Positions 8,038 through 17,562 of a DNA stretch of 64,000 nucleotides are shown in pieces. Every line of letters begins with the position of its first letter. The stretch's first letter is position 1. Position numbers and translations under genes: made by a program. The notes beneath the pieces were generated by a model. That model was not told the DNA's origin. It saw nothing but the letters and a program-made list of their open reading frames with translations, and did no database searches. This DNA comes from Desulfoluna butyratoxydans. Its GTDB lineage: Bacteria > Desulfobacterota > Desulfobacteria > Desulfobacterales > Desulfolunaceae. Where the stretch lies: positions 186,001 through 250,000 of the forward strand of contig NZ_CAADHO010000008.1 in assembly GCF_900699765.1 (NCBI RefSeq). Reading direction: 5' to 3'.

Positions 8038-9516
8038 ATGAAAACGAAGGTGTTTTTGGTGTCGATGTGCCTTTTTCTACTCGCCTGCGTCGCTCCGGCG
8101 ACGGCCCAGCTCCCAGATCTGCCCGACGCGATCAGCCTGAGATCATCCACCCGGGCATTCAACGAAGTGTACTATTTTGCCATCCACGACGGCCTGATCT
8201 ACGTCAAAGAGCGGGTCGACGGGGCCTCGTGGCAGCTCCTCGGGAACACCGGTTCCCCGGAAAACCTGTTGGGCAACCCCGTCACCACCGATGCCATGGA
8301 GGAGATCTCCGTGGACGGTCCCATCCTCATCGCCGTCTCCGAGACACGACAGATTTACTACTGCAAAAACGGGTATGCAGCCCCGGGCTCCATCTCATGG
8401 ACAGACCACTGGGGCACGCCCCTGGGGGCCGGTGCGGGGGTCTCCCTGCCGGAAAACATCCGGGGCTGGGCCCTGTCCCAGGACGACCTGTTACGCAACA
8501 AGTTCTACTACGACCAGAACGGCAACGCCTACCCCTGCATGGTGACCACCATCTATGCCCTGTTTGAAAACGGCCGGGAAATCCACTTCACCGACCCCTG
8601 GACCCCGCCGGACTGGGGCTACCGCATTGCAGGGCCTTTCAGGGACCGATTCATCGCCGAGAACTTAAGCGCTGCGGCCTCCACCCTCTTTGTCATCAAC
8701 CGCTACGGGGACATGTACACCCACCAGAACGACTTTGATATCGGCGGCGGCAACCCCTTTTTCAACTACACCTACGAAGACGACGTCCACTACGCCACCA
8801 ACGATGCCATTCTCAACTTTAGCCTGGTAAGAAAACGAAGGGTCCCGGATCAGGTGTGGTACAACCAGCCCAAAATCCACGGGCGCATCACCAAAAACAT
8901 CACCATCCTCTTTCCCGAAGACGGGGCCCCCGGGGAAAGCGATCGAATTTTACGGGTGGAAGGGGTTAATGAGGAAGGAACCCCCGGGTATTTTGAAAAA
9001 AACCTGGAGGGGATTTTCTGGCACTTTGTGGAAACCCCGGGGCGGCTCATCCCCGAAGAGGATTTCATTGAAAACCCACCTGAAAACATGTCTCACCTCA
9101 CCCTGGGAGACGCGCCGGAGTACGCGTTTTCAGGAACCATGACCAACCTCATCCACGGAGATGTGGAAGCGGAACTCACCGGGTTCAGCCTGGTGGCCTC
9201 CCCTGCCGAGCTCAGGCTCAAAACAAAGGGCGGCACCTGGATAACCCTCCCGCTCCATCACCACTTCACCTTGCGAAACAACGTTCGGGAACACCCCGGG
9301 GAAGACGGCGACTTCGTGGACTTAAAAGGCGCCATCGAAATCCCTGCGGAGCTCAGGAGTTCCGAGGACAAGGAGGTCACCGACCTGCTGAGGCGTTATT
9401 TTTACGTGGGAAAAGGAGAGGAAAAGCGGTTCGTCAACATCTCCATGGAGGCAAAAACCGATGCGGTGAAACTCCACACCACCTCCCTGTCCATGAAGAT
9501 GGCGTTTTCAAAATAG
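8038..9516 (+). CDS. Secreted protein of unknown function
   Basis: The protein has 492 residues and is preceded by TGGAGG 6-7 nt before the ATG. The N-terminus is a clear export signal. The sequence FLLACVAPATAQ leaves two options: lipoprotein processing at Cys (LLAC) or signal peptidase I cleavage after ATA. Residues about 40-250 contain recurring short strand motifs with aromatic residues (YYFAIHDGLIYVK, RQIYYCKNGY, NKFYYDQNGNAYPC, STLFVINRYGDMYTH), which suggests a beta-propeller-like fold. The C-terminal 200 residues are beta-rich without a known motif. It has isolated transcription, with repeats on both sides. I do not recognise the family. Confidence 0.7.
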   Translation: MKTKVFLVSMCLFLLACVAPATAQLPDLPDAISLRSSTRAFNEVYYFAIHDGLIYVKERVDGASWQLLGNTGSPENLLGNPVTTDAMEEISVDGPILIAVSETRQIYYCKNGYAAPGSISWTDHWGTPLGAGAGVSLPENIRGWALSQDDLLRNKFYYDQNGNAYPCMVTTIYALFENGREIHFTDPWTPPDWGYRIAGPFRDRFIAENLSAAASTLFVINRYGDMYTHQNDFDIGGGNPFFNYTYEDDVHYATNDAILNFSLVRKRRVPDQVWYNQPKIHGRITKNITILFPEDGAPGESDRILRVEGVNEEGTPGYFEKNLEGIFWHFVETPGRLIPEEDFIENPPENMSHLTLGDAPEYAFSGTMTNLIHGDVEAELTGFSLVASPAELRLKTKGGTWITLPLHHHFTLRNNVREHPGEDGDFVDLKGAIEIPAELRSSEDKEVTDLLRRYFYVGKGEEKRFVNISMEAKTDAVKLHTTSLSMKMAFSK

Positions 9517-9558
9517 CCTCAGGAGAGGACTGCCCGGTGAGCACCGGGTGAAAAGCAG

Positions 9559-9728
9559 GCCTCCGGCGGCGAGGTGAGCCACCTCGAAAGCTGATTGCCC
9601 TTGCGCTTTGTCCCTCGTTCCTCGGGTCAATGCGCAAGGGCCTTCGGCTCGGGCTTTGACCGAAACCAAAGTTGGTGGTTCGTGCGGGCAGACTCTCGGG
9701 CATCGAAGTGACAGGAGATGTTATCGCC
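9559..9728. repeat. Long dispersed repeat (type B)
   Basis: It begins GCCTCCGGCGGCGAGGTGAG, contains the small palindrome GAGGTGAGCCACCTC and the hairpin arms CCCTTGCGC/GCGCAAGGG, and continues with CTTCGGCTCGGGCTTTG. Related copies lie at 22284-22400, 50421-50590 and (inverted) within 32220-32330. Confidence 0.7.
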
Positions 9729-9761
9729 TTTTGCCCATTATCGATTTAGAGGCGCCCGGGA

Positions 9762-10475
9762 TTACTTTCCTGCTTTGATCACCACGATGGAGGGGCGTAT
9801 CCAGAAGTAGTCCGTTGTCTTTTCGCCTTCCGGGTACTCCCTGTCCATGGGGGCCGGCTCCTCCACCTGCCGGATGGCAAACCCTGCGGCAATGAGGGCG
9901 TTGATAACCGTTGAGAGCGTGCGGTGGGTTTTCCTCACCCCGTCCACGAACCAGGTCTGGACCCGTTCGCCTTCGCGAAAGTAATCCGTCAGGCGCCAGA
10001 ACTTCCCGCCCCCATCCTCGCTGTACCCCGTGGGGTTTGCCGTGCATACCGGGTGCTCCATGGAGAACACCAGGTGGCCTCCCTCGACCAGCTCTCCATG
10101 GCACTTTGCAAAAAACGGGGCCAGGTCCTCCACGTAATGAAGGGCCATGGAGCTGACGATCAGGTCAAAGGGGTCGTCAAATACCTGGTCTTCGTAATAG
10201 CCGTGCACAAAGGTGATCCCCTTGCCCGCGTGACGGGCCGTGGCATGGGCAAACATATTGGCCGACGGGTCCAGTGCCACCACCGCCTGCGCGTTGTGCT
10301 CCTTCAACCATGCGGCCTGGTGACCAAAACCCGCCCCGATGTCAAGGACCCTCAGGCCCGACACATCCCCCAGCATGGGCCGCATGCAGGGCTCTTCCAT
10401 CTTTCCGTTCAGGCCCGTGTCCTCAAGCCGCAACCGCTTGTACTGCTCAAAAAACGCATCGTTGTCGTAAATCAT
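9762..10475 (-). CDS. Class I SAM-dependent methyltransferase
   Basis: The protein has 237 residues from the ATG at 10475, which has AAGGA 5 nt upstream. Longer starts would overlap the preceding gene. Motif I is VLDIGAGFGHQA (SAM binding), motif II includes VVALDPS, and DLIVSSMALHYV is the post-II/IV region. This is the methyltransferase-11/25 type fold. The substrate cannot be read from the sequence. It lies 8 nt downstream of the periplasmic binding protein gene, so the two are probably co-transcribed, although a functional link is not obvious. Confidence 0.85.
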   Translation of the reverse strand: MIYDNDAFFEQYKRLRLEDTGLNGKMEEPCMRPMLGDVSGLRVLDIGAGFGHQAAWLKEHNAQAVVALDPSANMFAHATARHAGKGITFVHGYYEDQVFDDPFDLIVSSMALHYVEDLAPFFAKCHGELVEGGHLVFSMEHPVCTANPTGYSEDGGGKFWRLTDYFREGERVQTWFVDGVRKTHRTLSTVINALIAAGFAIRQVEEPAPMDREYPEGEKTTDYFWIRPSIVVIKAGK

Positions 10476-10483
10476 TGTCATCC

Positions 10484-11314
10484 TTACGGCCCCTTGGGGC
10501 AAGCGCCCTCCATGATGCCTTCCACAATCTCCCGAATCTCTCCTGTGGCCTGCATGGCCGAAAGAATCCCGTTCAACTGCTCCAGAAAATCCGCTTTAAA
10601 ATAATACCGCCCGTGATCCATGCGGGTCACGCCAAGATGTCCCCACTCCCAGTGGATGGAGATGGGCTTCCCAAGGGAGGCGTGTGCCCCGCCCTCGTCG
10701 TAAAGCCCCTCGCCCATGAGCTGACCCAGTTCCCATGCAATGGAGAGGCGATCGTTGAGGTAACAGTCCGTTCGCCCGAGCCCCAGCTTCAAGAGGTTGA
10801 TCCGGTTGCTTTTGGCCTCGGACAAAAAAACATCCCCCCGGGCCACAGCCTCGTTAAAGGCCTTGCCTCCCGTTGCATACCCGGCGTTTTTTCCGATGGT
10901 CAGCCCGTAAAACCCCTCGGGCCAGTGTTGGCGGGTTCGGCTGGCAAGGACATGTTCACGGCAGAGAAGCACCTCCTCCTGCCGCAGCACCGGGATGCTG
11001 TACGGCCAGATGTACGGGCGAAGCTCCGGTTTGTAATAGACGGGCACAATGGCAAAACCTTGTCCGTTTTTCAGGTAGTGCAGCCCCCGTTTCCAGGGAA
11101 TGGGAAGCAGGGTCACCCGATACCCGTCCATCCGGGAAAAGGCCCGCCTGAAAATTGCGGGATAGATCCCCATGGCCCGGCCATTAACTTCATAGCTGTA
11201 GGGAGGGTAATTGTCTATACAGAACACCACAACATTCGTCGCAGCCATGGCATCATGCCAGGCTGCAAACCAGAGGATACAGGCCGCCGCAATACACACA
11301 CACCACCGACACAT
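10484..11314 (-). CDS. Periplasmic solute-binding protein, family 3 type
   Basis: The protein has about 276 residues from the chosen ATG, which gives a clean signal peptide (CRWCVCIAAACILWFAAWHDAMA). An in-frame ATG 48 nt upstream is possible. The mature start VVVFCIDNYPPYSYEVNGRAMGI is typical of family 3 amino-acid-type binding proteins (broken here by its core NYPPYSY). IGKNAGYATGG and GRTDCYLNDR fit the second lobe. No ABC permease or ATPase is nearby, so it may be a stand-alone sensor-like protein. The ligand is unknown. Confidence 0.75.
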   Translation of the reverse strand: MCRWCVCIAAACILWFAAWHDAMAATNVVVFCIDNYPPYSYEVNGRAMGIYPAIFRRAFSRMDGYRVTLLPIPWKRGLHYLKNGQGFAIVPVYYKPELRPYIWPYSIPVLRQEEVLLCREHVLASRTRQHWPEGFYGLTIGKNAGYATGGKAFNEAVARGDVFLSEAKSNRINLLKLGLGRTDCYLNDRLSIAWELGQLMGEGLYDEGGAHASLGKPISIHWEWGHLGVTRMDHGRYYFKADFLEQLNGILSAMQATGEIREIVEGIMEGACPKGP

Positions 11315-11484
11315 CGCATCGTCCCCGTTCTGTTTCCGGGATGTTGCCTGTGTCCAGGCCACGGGTAACGGTTCAGCTCAAACAGCCTTTGATAAAGACC
11401 AGCTGAAGGGTTACACCACCGGCATGGACAGGTCCTTGGATTATATCAAAACAGGAACGATTGCGGTACGACCCTTCTCACTGT

Positions 11485-12825
11485 TCACTGCTGTATCGCG
11501 CAAGGCACCAGGGCCTGCGGTTCAGCTGTTGGAGAGCGCCTGTACCCCATGAGGATCCGCACAAAGAGAGCGGCGTTTACAACGGCCACGGCGGTCAGGC
11601 CAACGGCCATGCCCATCCAGAGCCCTGCGGCCTCCATGCCCTTTGCGTAGGCGAAAAAGCACCCCACGGGAAACCCCACGCCCCAGATACCGAGAAAAAT
11701 ATAGACCATGGGCCGAAAGGTCACCTCAAGGCCCCGCAGGCATCCCTGGACCGTCACCTGAATGGCGTCGGGCACTTGATAAAACGCCCCCACAAGAAGC
11801 AGGCCCACGCCGTAACGGATCACTCGGGGATCTGCCGTGACCAAGGAAAGAATCGCTTCAGGAACGGCATAAAACAACGAGCCCATCACCGTGGCGGACA
11901 TGAACCCCAGGCACAGGGTGGCCAGGGCATAGGAGGTCACGGCGTGAAAATCCCTGCGCCCGAACGCCCCGGCAACCTTCACCGAAGCGGCTCCGGCCAG
12001 GGCATAGGGCACCATGTAGGTAAGGGACGAGATATTGATGAGGATGTTATTAGCCGCTGAAGCCGTGACCGACATCTTCCCGGCCAGCACCGTGACCAGG
12101 GAAAAGATCAGGCCGATAAGCAGCCCGTTGAGGCCGATGGGAAGGCCTTTTTTCAGGAGATGCCCCATGATCGGAAAAGAGACCTTCCGGGTGATGGTGA
12201 GCTGCCGGGCGGCATGGGCATAAAGAATCACGGCCATGAGGGTCCGCGACAGGGTGGTTGCCACGGCCGCCCCGGCAATGCCCCAGTCCAGGGTAAAGAT
12301 AAAAAAGACGTTGGCCCCGACATTCACGAGGTTGAAAAACAGGATCAGGCTGTTGGCAAAGAGGGTCTTTTCCCGGGCCTGGAGATTCTCCTTGAGCACC
12401 TGAAAAATCATCACAGGGATCATGGAGCCCGCACAGATCATAAGGTAAATCACCACCAGCTCCTCAATGGCGGGAGCAAGCCCCAGGGCCGACACGCAGA
12501 AGCCCGAGGCGACAACCATCAAAGCCAGCACCGTACCGGCCAAAAATCCCAGGGCCAGGGTGGTCCCGGGCACTGTGCTGACGTCCCGCTTCTCGGCGAT
12601 CATCCGTGCCTTGAGGGGGCTCACGGCAAAGGTAATCCCCGTTCCGATGAGCAGAAAGGGAGAAAAAATAGCGGTGGCGATGCCGAGGGCGGAGAGGACC
12701 TCGGTGGAGTAACGCCCGGCAACCACGATGTCCCCGATGCCGAACAGCATCTGGCCCAGTTGCCCTGCGATAATGGGAAGTGAAAAAAGGAAGATCTCCT
12801 TTAAGGATCGACCAAAGGCAGGCAT
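11485..12825 (-). CDS. MATE family multidrug/metabolite exporter
   Basis: The protein has 446 residues from the ATG at 12825, which has GAAGGAG 6 nt upstream. It has twelve predicted membrane segments in two halves. The first helix region (LPIIAGQLGQMLFGIGDIVVAG) and the internal repeat (PIGLNGLLIGLIFSLVTVLAGKM) are typical of MATE/NorM proteins, which exchange Na+ or H+ for organic cations. The C-terminal helices contain GAFYQVPDAIQVTVQGCLRG, a conserved MATE feature. It stands alone between two intergenic gaps. The substrate is not predictable. Confidence 0.88.
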   Translation of the reverse strand: MPAFGRSLKEIFLFSLPIIAGQLGQMLFGIGDIVVAGRYSTEVLSALGIATAIFSPFLLIGTGITFAVSPLKARMIAEKRDVSTVPGTTLALGFLAGTVLALMVVASGFCVSALGLAPAIEELVVIYLMICAGSMIPVMIFQVLKENLQAREKTLFANSLILFFNLVNVGANVFFIFTLDWGIAGAAVATTLSRTLMAVILYAHAARQLTITRKVSFPIMGHLLKKGLPIGLNGLLIGLIFSLVTVLAGKMSVTASAANNILINISSLTYMVPYALAGAASVKVAGAFGRRDFHAVTSYALATLCLGFMSATVMGSLFYAVPEAILSLVTADPRVIRYGVGLLLVGAFYQVPDAIQVTVQGCLRGLEVTFRPMVYIFLGIWGVGFPVGCFFAYAKGMEAAGLWMGMAVGLTAVAVVNAALFVRILMGYRRSPTAEPQALVPCAIQQ

Positions 12826-13296
12826 GTGTGCTCCTTCAAAAAAACATAAGGGAAACAAATCAATCATCGGGAGCACATAAAGGTGGGTTGAAGGGTCCCG
12901 ATAATTGGATGATTATCAGGATTCCTTCGGGAAAACGCAGCCACTTTCTAAAAGAGGAGGAAGAAATCCAAAAGTAACCTCTTTTAACAACACATCGTTT
13001 CCATTTTTTTGAAGTGGCTCTTTTTACACGCACCACTGTTTTTTTGTCAACGAAAATCACCCTGGTTCCCAGGGCCAACGCATGTAAACATTCAGTGGCC
13101 TCCGGCGGCCCTGCCGGGACATTTGGCCGTCAGGCATGATACCAGATAGAGAAACGGCCTATAGAAACAAGCCGCCGCATTCACAGGATCAATTTGACTT
13201 CGTTCCCCGTCAGAACTACACATCACAGGTTTTAAGAACATTGCCACACAAAGGCCCCACCTGGGGGCAATCCACACAGCAGGAGACAGATTTGAG
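12826..13296. other. Intergenic region with a dispersed repeat
   Basis: This 471-nt space lies between the divergently oriented MATE gene and the rhodanese gene. No convincing coding sequence is seen. A partial dispersed repeat lies at about 13085-13136 (CATTCAGTGGCCTCCGGCGG followed by CCTGCCGGG). A promoter for the rhodanese gene must lie between 13140 and 13290, but no clear boxes stand out. Confidence 0.5.
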
Positions 13297-14673
13297 ATGA
13301 AAAACAGATGCACAAGTTTAGCAGCCCTGCTGCTCTTCCTTTTTGGGCTGACCGCCGAGATCCGGGCGGATCAGGCCGTACCCGTCATGGACACCCCCCA
13401 GGTTGTTGCGGCCATGGATGCCGACGACTGGGTCATCGTGGACACCCGATTGAACAGCGCCTACAACGGCTGGAAGCTGGACGGCGTAAGCCGGGGCGGC
13501 CACATCCCGGGTGCCACGGACTTCTCTGCCAACTGGCTGAAGGTGGGCGGGGACCAGCGTGACGCGACCCTGAAAGAGATCCTTGCCACCAAGGGCATTA
13601 CCCCGGACAAAAACGTGATCCTCTACGACGCCAACGGACAGGACGCCTCATCTGTGGCAGCCTACCTCATCTCAAAGGGCTACACCCGCCTGCACCGCTA
13701 CGACATCACCGCCTGGGCAAAGGACAAAAAACGGCCCCTGGAACGGTACCCCAACCACCAGCTGCTGGTGCCGGCCGTTGTGCTCAAGGAGGTCATCGAC
13801 GGAAACCGTCCGGAGAGTTTTGAAAACAGCGAAACCATCATCGTGGCCGAGGCCAGCTGGGGAGAAGAGAAAAACTCCTATGCCAAAGGCCATATCCCGG
13901 GGGCCTTTCACATCAACACGGACCGCGTTGAGCCCCCCACGGAAACCGAGCCCGTCATGTGGATGCTGGCCGATGATCAGACCTTGAAAGAGATGGCCCT
14001 CTCCTTCGGATTTACCCGGGATGCCACCGTCATCGTCACCTCGGAAGAACCCCTGGCCGCCTTTCGGGTGGCCACGGTGCTGCGATACGTGGGCGTTAAA
14101 GATGTGCGCGTCCTCAACGGCGGGACCCTCTCCTGGACCCTGGCCGGGTTCGACCTGGAAACCACGCGCCACGAACCGGTTCCGGTTATAGATTTCAAGG
14201 GTCCTGTCCCCGGCAACCCGGACGTCATCGACACCATGGAAGAGACCCGGGCCGGACTCCGTACCCCCAAGACCTTCACCCTGGTGGACAACCGGACCTG
14301 GGCCGAGCACATCGGCGAATCCTCCGGCTATGCCTATCACAAGAAAAAGGGTCGAATTCCCGGTTCGGTCTTTGGCTACGCAGGCAAAAAGAACGCCTAC
14401 AGCATGGAGTACTACCGAAACCCGGACAAAACCATGCGAAACGCCGACGAAATCCTGGCCCTGTGGAAGGGCCAGGGCATCGACACCACCACCCACCTCT
14501 CCTTCATGTGCGGCAGCGGCTGGCGTGTGGCCGAGATCTACTACGACGCCGATGTCATGGGGCTCAAGGACATCGGCATCTTCAGCGACGGATGGATCGG
14601 CTGGAGCAACACCCCGGGCAACCCCGTTGAAACCGGCCTACCGGAAAACACCGCGTCGTCAGTTCGTCGTTAA
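13297..14673 (+). CDS. Exported triple-domain rhodanese (sulfurtransferase)
   Basis: The protein has 458 residues with a signal peptide (LAALLLFLFGLTAEIRA). Three rhodanese-like modules follow, at about residues 28-155, 158-290 and 300-445, each marked by a GHIPGA or GRIPGS type motif. Only the third has an active-site loop with cysteine, MCGSGWRVAE (Cys405). The first has DANGQDAS and the second TSEEPLAAF at that point, so they are probably structural. Periplasmic sulfurtransferases move sulfane sulfur from thiosulfate or polysulfide, which suits a sulfur-metabolising organism. The last 15 nt overlap the convergent SDR gene. Confidence 0.85.
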   Translation: MKNRCTSLAALLLFLFGLTAEIRADQAVPVMDTPQVVAAMDADDWVIVDTRLNSAYNGWKLDGVSRGGHIPGATDFSANWLKVGGDQRDATLKEILATKGITPDKNVILYDANGQDASSVAAYLISKGYTRLHRYDITAWAKDKKRPLERYPNHQLLVPAVVLKEVIDGNRPESFENSETIIVAEASWGEEKNSYAKGHIPGAFHINTDRVEPPTETEPVMWMLADDQTLKEMALSFGFTRDATVIVTSEEPLAAFRVATVLRYVGVKDVRVLNGGTLSWTLAGFDLETTRHEPVPVIDFKGPVPGNPDVIDTMEETRAGLRTPKTFTLVDNRTWAEHIGESSGYAYHKKKGRIPGSVFGYAGKKNAYSMEYYRNPDKTMRNADEILALWKGQGIDTTTHLSFMCGSGWRVAEIYYDADVMGLKDIGIFSDGWIGWSNTPGNPVETGLPENTASSVRR

Positions 14674-15432
14674 GCCCCCGTCCACCGGGAAGATCCCCCC
14701 GGTAATCCACCGGGCCTGATCCGACGCCAGAAACGCAGCCAGATGGGCGACATCTTCCGGGTCGCCCAGGGCCTGCATGGGATAGATCGACCGGACCATG
14801 GCCTTGAACCGATCCTTTGCCCCCTGATCAAGGCGCTCCATGTTTTTCTCGACCTGAGGCGTGGTGACGGTGCCCGGGGCAATGGCATTGACCCGGACGC
14901 CCTTGGGCCCCAGTTCAAAGGCAAGGGCCCTGGTAAAGGACTCCAGGGCCCCCTTGGTGAGGGAATACGCCGTGGACGGCCTGTCCGGAAGCATCCGCCG
15001 CGCAAAATACGAAGAGACATTGATGATGTTGCCCCGGGACGCCAGCAGGTCCTCCAGAAAGACTTGGCAGATGGCATACGGGGCACAGACGTTCAGCGCA
15101 AGGTGATACGCCAGCAGGGATTCATCGGTCTCCTCAAAGGGAACGAACCGCGCGATCCCTGCATTGTTGACGATGATGTCAATCTTCATGCCATGATCAG
15201 ACACCTCCCCGGCAACGCCCGTCACCTCATCCCTGTTGCTGATATCCGCCGCAACCGCGAGCACATCCACAGGGTACTGCCCAAGGCTCTTTTTCCTCCG
15301 CTTCAGCTTCTCCGGGTCCCTTTCAATGAGCACAAGATTCGCCCCCCGGGCCGCAAAGGCCGTGGCAACGGCAAAACCGATGCCGTCGCTTCCTCCGGTG
15401 ATGAGGGCTGTTTTACCGCCTAACGATTCCAT
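14659..15432 (-). CDS. Short-chain dehydrogenase/reductase (SDR)
   Basis: The protein has 257 residues from an ATG with GAGGAGG 5-6 nt upstream. It is a classical SDR: the cofactor motif is TGGSDGIG (TGxxxGxG), then NNAG, catalytic Ser in NVSSYFA, YSLTK (YxxxK) and the C-terminal PVDGG. These enzymes oxidise or reduce alcohol/ketone groups with NAD(P)H; the substrate is unknown. It overlaps the rhodanese gene tail to tail. A Crp/Fnr-type regulator gene lies 85 nt upstream on the same strand and may control it. Confidence 0.9.
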   Translation of the reverse strand: MESLGGKTALITGGSDGIGFAVATAFAARGANLVLIERDPEKLKRRKKSLGQYPVDVLAVAADISNRDEVTGVAGEVSDHGMKIDIIVNNAGIARFVPFEETDESLLAYHLALNVCAPYAICQVFLEDLLASRGNIINVSSYFARRMLPDRPSTAYSLTKGALESFTRALAFELGPKGVRVNAIAPGTVTTPQVEKNMERLDQGAKDRFKAMVRSIYPMQALGDPEDVAHLAAFLASDQARWITGGIFPVDGGLTTN

Positions 15433-15517
15433 TATCGCCTCCTCTTTTTTGCTATCGTGAATCATGCGAACTGCACAGGCAGGATAACGAAAAGAGAAAA
15501 ACGATCATTAACATAGG

Positions 15518-16123
15518 TTAAGACGTGATCTTTTTTTTAATCCGGGAGAGGGACACATTGGTCATGCCCAGGTAGGAAGCCAGGTGATAATCCGGAATGC
15601 GTTCGGTCAGGTCGGGATGGTCGGTGCGAAAATCAAGGAACCGCTCGGTTGCTGATTTCATGAGAAAATCATGCTCCCGGAGAAACTTTTCCCCTGCCAG
15701 GGATTCGGCATAAGGCAGGGCAAAATGTTCCCAGCACCGGTGCATGGAGAGCCACCGGTAAAAGGCGTCAAAACCGCAGACAGAGACCTGGAGATCTTCC
15801 AGGGCCGAGATACTGAACAGGCTTCCCTTTTTCCGGGCATAGGGCGCCACCGGCCAGAGAAGCTGTCCTTCCCGAAAAAAGCCCTTGTTAAACTCACGCC
15901 CCTGGCTGTCCGTATAGTACAGCCGAATCATCCCCTTGCGGATATAATACACCCGATCCCATAAATCTCCGGCCAGCACCAGAATGGTGCTGCGTGGGTA
16001 ACGCCTTTGGATAAACAGACGCGAAAGCTCTTCCACCCCATGGGCCGGGAGGTGCCGGGCATCGCCCAGGGCTTCTGTCAATGTATCGATAAGTGATGGC
16101 ATGGGAAAATGGGGCAATGTCAT
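15518..16123 (-). CDS. Crp/Fnr family transcriptional regulator
   Basis: The protein has about 201 residues. Residues about 30-115 form a cyclic-nucleotide-binding-type beta roll (YPRSTILVLAGDLWDRVYYI and KGMIRLYYTDSQGRE, matching the usual ..G..a..vyyI..G.vr.y). The C-terminal IPDYHLASYLGMTNVSLSRI is the recognition helix-turn-helix of the family (shown here as HLASYLGMTNVSLSRI). The HTH is at the very end with few residues after it, as in small Crp-like repressors. An FNR-type cysteine cluster is absent, so it is unlikely to be an Fe-S oxygen sensor. The start is uncertain: a TTG lies 15 nt upstream of the chosen ATG. Confidence 0.82.
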   Translation of the reverse strand: MTLPHFPMPSLIDTLTEALGDARHLPAHGVEELSRLFIQRRYPRSTILVLAGDLWDRVYYIRKGMIRLYYTDSQGREFNKGFFREGQLLWPVAPYARKKGSLFSISALEDLQVSVCGFDAFYRWLSMHRCWEHFALPYAESLAGEKFLREHDFLMKSATERFLDFRTDHPDLTERIPDYHLASYLGMTNVSLSRIKKKITS

Positions 16124-16175
16124 GACCTCAGCCTGCAACGGTTAAGCCATCAATGGTTTGATGCACATAAAAAAA

Positions 16176-16227
16176 GCCTCCGGCGGCCCTGCCGGGGGCC
16201 AAACTTTTGAAACGTTTGACAAACAGC
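16176..16227. repeat. Dispersed palindromic repeat (type A, partial)
   Basis: GCCTCCGGCGG / CCCTGCCGGGGGC forms a hairpin. CAAACTTTTGAAACGTTTG, a second imperfect palindrome, follows immediately. The same two-hairpin unit occurs at 51728, and inverted at 22480 and 50836. Confidence 0.75.
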
Positions 16228-16284
16228 TTTTAAACAACAGATTCAGGCCAATCAACATGACAGAAGGCAACGTGACACCATATA

Positions 16285-17526
16285 TTATAAAACCTTCAAT
16301 TGGTTCAAAAGGTATTCTGCGGCCTTGTGGAGTTGGGCGTCCTGCCCGCCACAGTAGGGAACCTCAAAGGGGACCTCAATATCCGGCGCCACCCCGGCCC
16401 CTTCGAGATCCACCCCGTCGATGCGGCACCCCTGGACGGCAAGATAAAGAAGGGCCTTGTTGGAAAGCGGGAACAAGCGTCCTGCCAGGCTCTGACCTGC
16501 CGTGCGCTCTCCGATGACCGTGGGCGCTCCGTGTTTTTTGGCGCCAAAGGCCAAGAGCTCCTTGCCGCTGCGGGTGTATCCGTTCACAAGGTAGACTGCG
16601 GGCTTGCGCCACTGGGTGTCCACCCTGTTTCTGTTCCCCTCCCTGTCGATGACCTCCAGCACCGGAATGTTCCGGTTAAAGATGTTGAGATACGAGGGCC
16701 ACGCCCCCCCAAGGCCATAACGCAGATCGATGATCAGGGCATCGGCATCTTTCAGCGGGCCCCAGGCCAGGGCGTTTCGCAGGGCCTTGTGATACTCTTC
16801 ACCGGCATAGGAATAGATATGGATGTAACCGATGCGGCGGCCCTCCTTTTCCATCACGCGAACGCTGGCCTTCTGCGCCGCCAGCATCTCCTCTTTGGGG
16901 TTCATGAGCACCGGCTGCATCGTCACCGAAAATGGCGCCGTGGCTTTTTTTCGCCTCACCTCGAACACGGCATCGGTGCCCACCAGGGGCCTTAACGCGG
17001 CAACAGGGGTAAACGGCTTGCCGTTCACGGAGAGGATCTCATCGCCCTTTAAGATCCCGGCTTTTTCAGCGACGCCCCCGGCAAGGAGGCACGTCACATG
17101 GACCCGCCCCCTGACCCGTTGGGTAAAGACCCCAACCGTGGGGTAGAGCACCCCCTTTTCAGGAAACAGGGCCCCGATCTCCGGTATCCTGAAAAAGAGG
17201 GCGGCCAGGTAGTAATACTCGGGATCATCCGTCGTTAAGTAAGAGGTATGGGAAGCGTTGAGTTCGCCCAGCATGGCGTTGACAAGACGGGGAATTGCCT
17301 CGGGGGAAGCCCCCAGGATCTGCGGCCGGTATTGCTCTTTGATCGCCGGAAACCCCTTCTTGATGCGGTGAGGATCAAAAAAATGCGTCTCCACGATGCC
17401 GGTGATCTCCCCGAACAGCTGGTCCTGCGCAGGGGCGTTCCCGGCCAGTGCGGCCCCGCCCCAGATAAAGACAGCAAGGCTCGTGAGTATCAGCTGCAAT
17501 CGTCCATGGATCCAAGGGTGTGTCAT
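16285..17526 (-). CDS. S41 family (C-terminal processing-like) peptidase with PDZ domain
   Basis: The protein has 413 residues with a signal peptide (LILTSLAVFIWGGAALAG). A PDZ domain lies at about residues 125-200 (GVAEKAGILKGDEILSVNGK). The S41 catalytic region follows: IDLRYGLGG and VNGYTRSGKELLAFG, with Ser320 as predicted nucleophile. The usual catalytic Lys, 25 residues later in GxxTxGK, is Gln345 here (GERTAGQ), so the Ser/Lys dyad is altered. The protein could use another base or be inactive. It is the last gene of a minus-strand set with DUF1287, cupin and fosX genes. Confidence 0.82.
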   Translation of the reverse strand: MTHPWIHGRLQLILTSLAVFIWGGAALAGNAPAQDQLFGEITGIVETHFFDPHRIKKGFPAIKEQYRPQILGASPEAIPRLVNAMLGELNASHTSYLTTDDPEYYYLAALFFRIPEIGALFPEKGVLYPTVGVFTQRVRGRVHVTCLLAGGVAEKAGILKGDEILSVNGKPFTPVAALRPLVGTDAVFEVRRKKATAPFSVTMQPVLMNPKEEMLAAQKASVRVMEKEGRRIGYIHIYSYAGEEYHKALRNALAWGPLKDADALIIDLRYGLGGAWPSYLNIFNRNIPVLEVIDREGNRNRVDTQWRKPAVYLVNGYTRSGKELLAFGAKKHGAPTVIGERTAGQSLAGRLFPLSNKALLYLAVQGCRIDGVDLEGAGVAPDIEVPFEVPYCGGQDAQLHKAAEYLLNQLKVL

Positions 17527-17562
17527 GATGGATTTTCGCCCCCTGTGTCAGGGTAAATGCCG

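Noticed and set aside
12860..13078. A 72-codon minus-strand frame.
   Set aside because: It has no ribosome site and an unusual composition, and it overlaps a repeat-bearing gap.
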